The notes under the pieces were generated by a model, which searched no databases, was not told where the DNA came from, and worked only from the letters and a program-made list of their open reading frames with translations. Position numbers and translations under genes: made by a program. A stretch of DNA of 5,951 nucleotides, from positions 1 to 5,951 of the forward strand of contig JANXXA010000174.1 in the NCBI GenBank assembly GCA_025350885.1, read 5' to 3'. This document shows positions 5,050 to 5,951 of this stretch, piece by piece; the stretch's first letter is position 1, and each line of letters starts with the position of its first letter. The stretch comes from Phenylobacterium sp. (GTDB taxonomy: Bacteria; Pseudomonadota; Alphaproteobacteria; Caulobacterales; Caulobacteraceae).

Positions 5050-5951
5050 GGCGCGGCCTTTGTCGCGGCGGCGGCGGGGTTGGGCGCCAAGGTGGGCGCC
5101 AGCACCGGGGTGGGCCTTGGCGTGGGCTCGCGCCCGAACAGCTCGCTGGGCATCACGCCGACCACCGAGGCGGTGAGGCAGGTGGCCAGGAAGCCGGCCA
5201 TCATCGCCTTCCAGACCATGCCCATGATCTCGGTCCGCCGCTCGGGCACGAGGACCGAATAGCCGGCGACATTGATCCCCACCGAGGCGATGTTGGCAAA
5301 GCCGCACAGGGCATAGGTCATGATCACCCGGGTGCGGTCGTCGATGACGCCGGGCGCAATCGCGCCCATGCGGATGAAGGCGGTGAACTCGGTCAGCACC
5401 AGCTTGACGCCCAACAGCGAGCCGGCGGTCGGGGCGTCGGCCCAGCGGATGCCAAGCGCCCAGGCCAGGGGCGCGAAGACGATCCCCAGCAGGCGCTCCA
5501 CCGAAACCGGCGCGCCGCGCACCTCGCCCAGCAGGCCCAGGATGCCGTTGACCATGGCCACCAGAGCCACGAAGACAATCAGGGTGGCGGCCACATTGAG
5601 CACGATGGAAAGCCCGTCGCCGGTGCCCTTGATCAGGGCGTCGACCGAACTCTCGTAGACCTTGTCCTCTTCCGGTTTCAGCGCGACGGAGACTTCGGCC
5701 TGCGGCATCCGCGGCACCAGGATGCGGGCCAACAGAACACCGGCCGGCGCCGAGATGATCGAGGCGGTCAGGACGTGGCTGGCGGCGTTCGGCAGCACGT
5801 CTTTCAGGATCGTCGCATAGGCCACCATGGTCGAGCCGGAGACGCAGGCCATGCCCACCGCGAGCAGCATGAACAGCTCCGAGCGCGACAGGCTGGGCAG
5901 GTAGGAGCGAATGAAGATCGGGCCTTCCACCTGGCCCATGAAGACGGTGGC
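5046..5951 (-). CDS. nupC: Concentrative nucleoside transporter (CNT/NupC family), 5' end cut by window edge
   Basis: CNT proteins bring nucleosides across the inner membrane with a proton or sodium gradient. The visible 301 residues are the C-terminal part of a protein usually near 400-430 residues. From the first visible residue, GQVEGPIFIRSYLP (6-19) corresponds to the GQTE substrate loop. GVKLVLTEFTAF (181-192) matches the signature GxKxxxNEFxA. CGFANIASVGI (216-226) keeps the Phe, Asn and Ser (218, 220, 223) that contact nucleoside in the Vibrio CNT structure. Hydrophobic segments lie near 26-46, 59-79, 113-140, 153-167, 206-226 and 243-264. Two signature residues differ: Thr to Val in QTE, and Asn to Thr in NEF. 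After residue 268 there is a tail rich in Pro, Ala and Thr (PTPRPTPVLAPTLAPNP and on), unusual for the family. The stop overlaps the GST start by 4 bases. The symbol is a family name; orthology to E. coli nupC is not shown. Confidence 0.9.
   Translation of the reverse strand, partial: ATVFMGQVEGPIFIRSYLPSLSRSELFMLLAVGMACVSGSTMVAYATILKDVLPNAASHVLTASIISAPAGVLLARILVPRMPQAEVSVALKPEEDKVYESSVDALIKGTGDGLSIVLNVAATLIVFVALVAMVNGILGLLGEVRGAPVSVERLLGIVFAPLAWALGIRWADAPTAGSLLGVKLVLTEFTAFIRMGAIAPGVIDDRTRVIMTYALCGFANIASVGINVAGYSVLVPERRTEIMGMVWKAMMAGFLATCLTASVVGVMPSELFGREPTPRPTPVLAPTLAPNPAAAATKAAP

Noticed and set aside
5050..5307. Upstream in-frame extension of the GST by 86 codons
   Set aside because: It overlaps the transporter's coding sequence, while MKLYDTPLAPNPRRV is a standard GST N-terminus with a ribosome-binding site before it.
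1..5951. Defence system, prophage or mobile element
   Set aside because: All seven recognised genes are metabolic or transport families or DUF1444-like. No integrase, transposase, terminal repeats or array was seen.

Overview
This is a GC-rich, gene-dense bacterial window. It looks alphaproteobacterial, most likely Caulobacterales (Caulobacter or Phenylobacterium type). That reading rests on the composition, the protein families, a QVE-type concentrative nucleoside transporter, and one promoter-like site with a Caulobacter-style GCTATA -10 element. No database search was possible, so every family name comes from motifs visible in the translation. No rRNA, tRNA, CRISPR array, insertion sequence or phage gene was seen.

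Layout. (1) 1-587, minus strand: a thiolase (acetyl-CoA acetyltransferase family), with its C-terminal half beyond the left edge. A candidate promoter lies in the 108-base gap behind it. (2) 696-1487, minus strand: a complete protein resembling the DUF1444/YtpQ family, in DNA clearly poorer in GC than its neighbours. (3) 1546-4365, plus strand: four genes reading away from the DUF1444-like gene. They encode a PaaI-type hotdog thioesterase, a small GFA/CENP-V-fold zinc protein, a luciferase-like (LLM) flavin-dependent oxidoreductase, and a metallo-beta-lactamase-fold hydrolase with a signal peptide. Gaps are 57, 22 and -4 bases, so this looks like one transcription unit. (4) 4402-5951, minus strand, convergent with the cluster: a nucleoside transporter of the CNT/NupC family, 5'-truncated by the right edge, overlapping by 4 bases a glutathione S-transferase-like gene.

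How the genes may work together. The thiolase and thioesterase both act on acyl-CoA esters, but they lie on opposite strands with the DUF1444-like gene between them, so a shared pathway is only a possibility. The LLM oxidoreductase, GFA-like protein and exported hydrolase could form a small catabolic or detoxification set in which a flavin monooxygenase makes a reactive product that is then captured or hydrolysed. That is inference from gene order, and no substrate can be read from the sequence. The transporter and GST are translationally coupled by position, without an obvious metabolic link. Most of the window is ordinary chromosomal content. The parts most worth a second look are the four-gene cluster, the altered substrate-site motifs of the transporter, and the compositionally distinct DUF1444-like gene.
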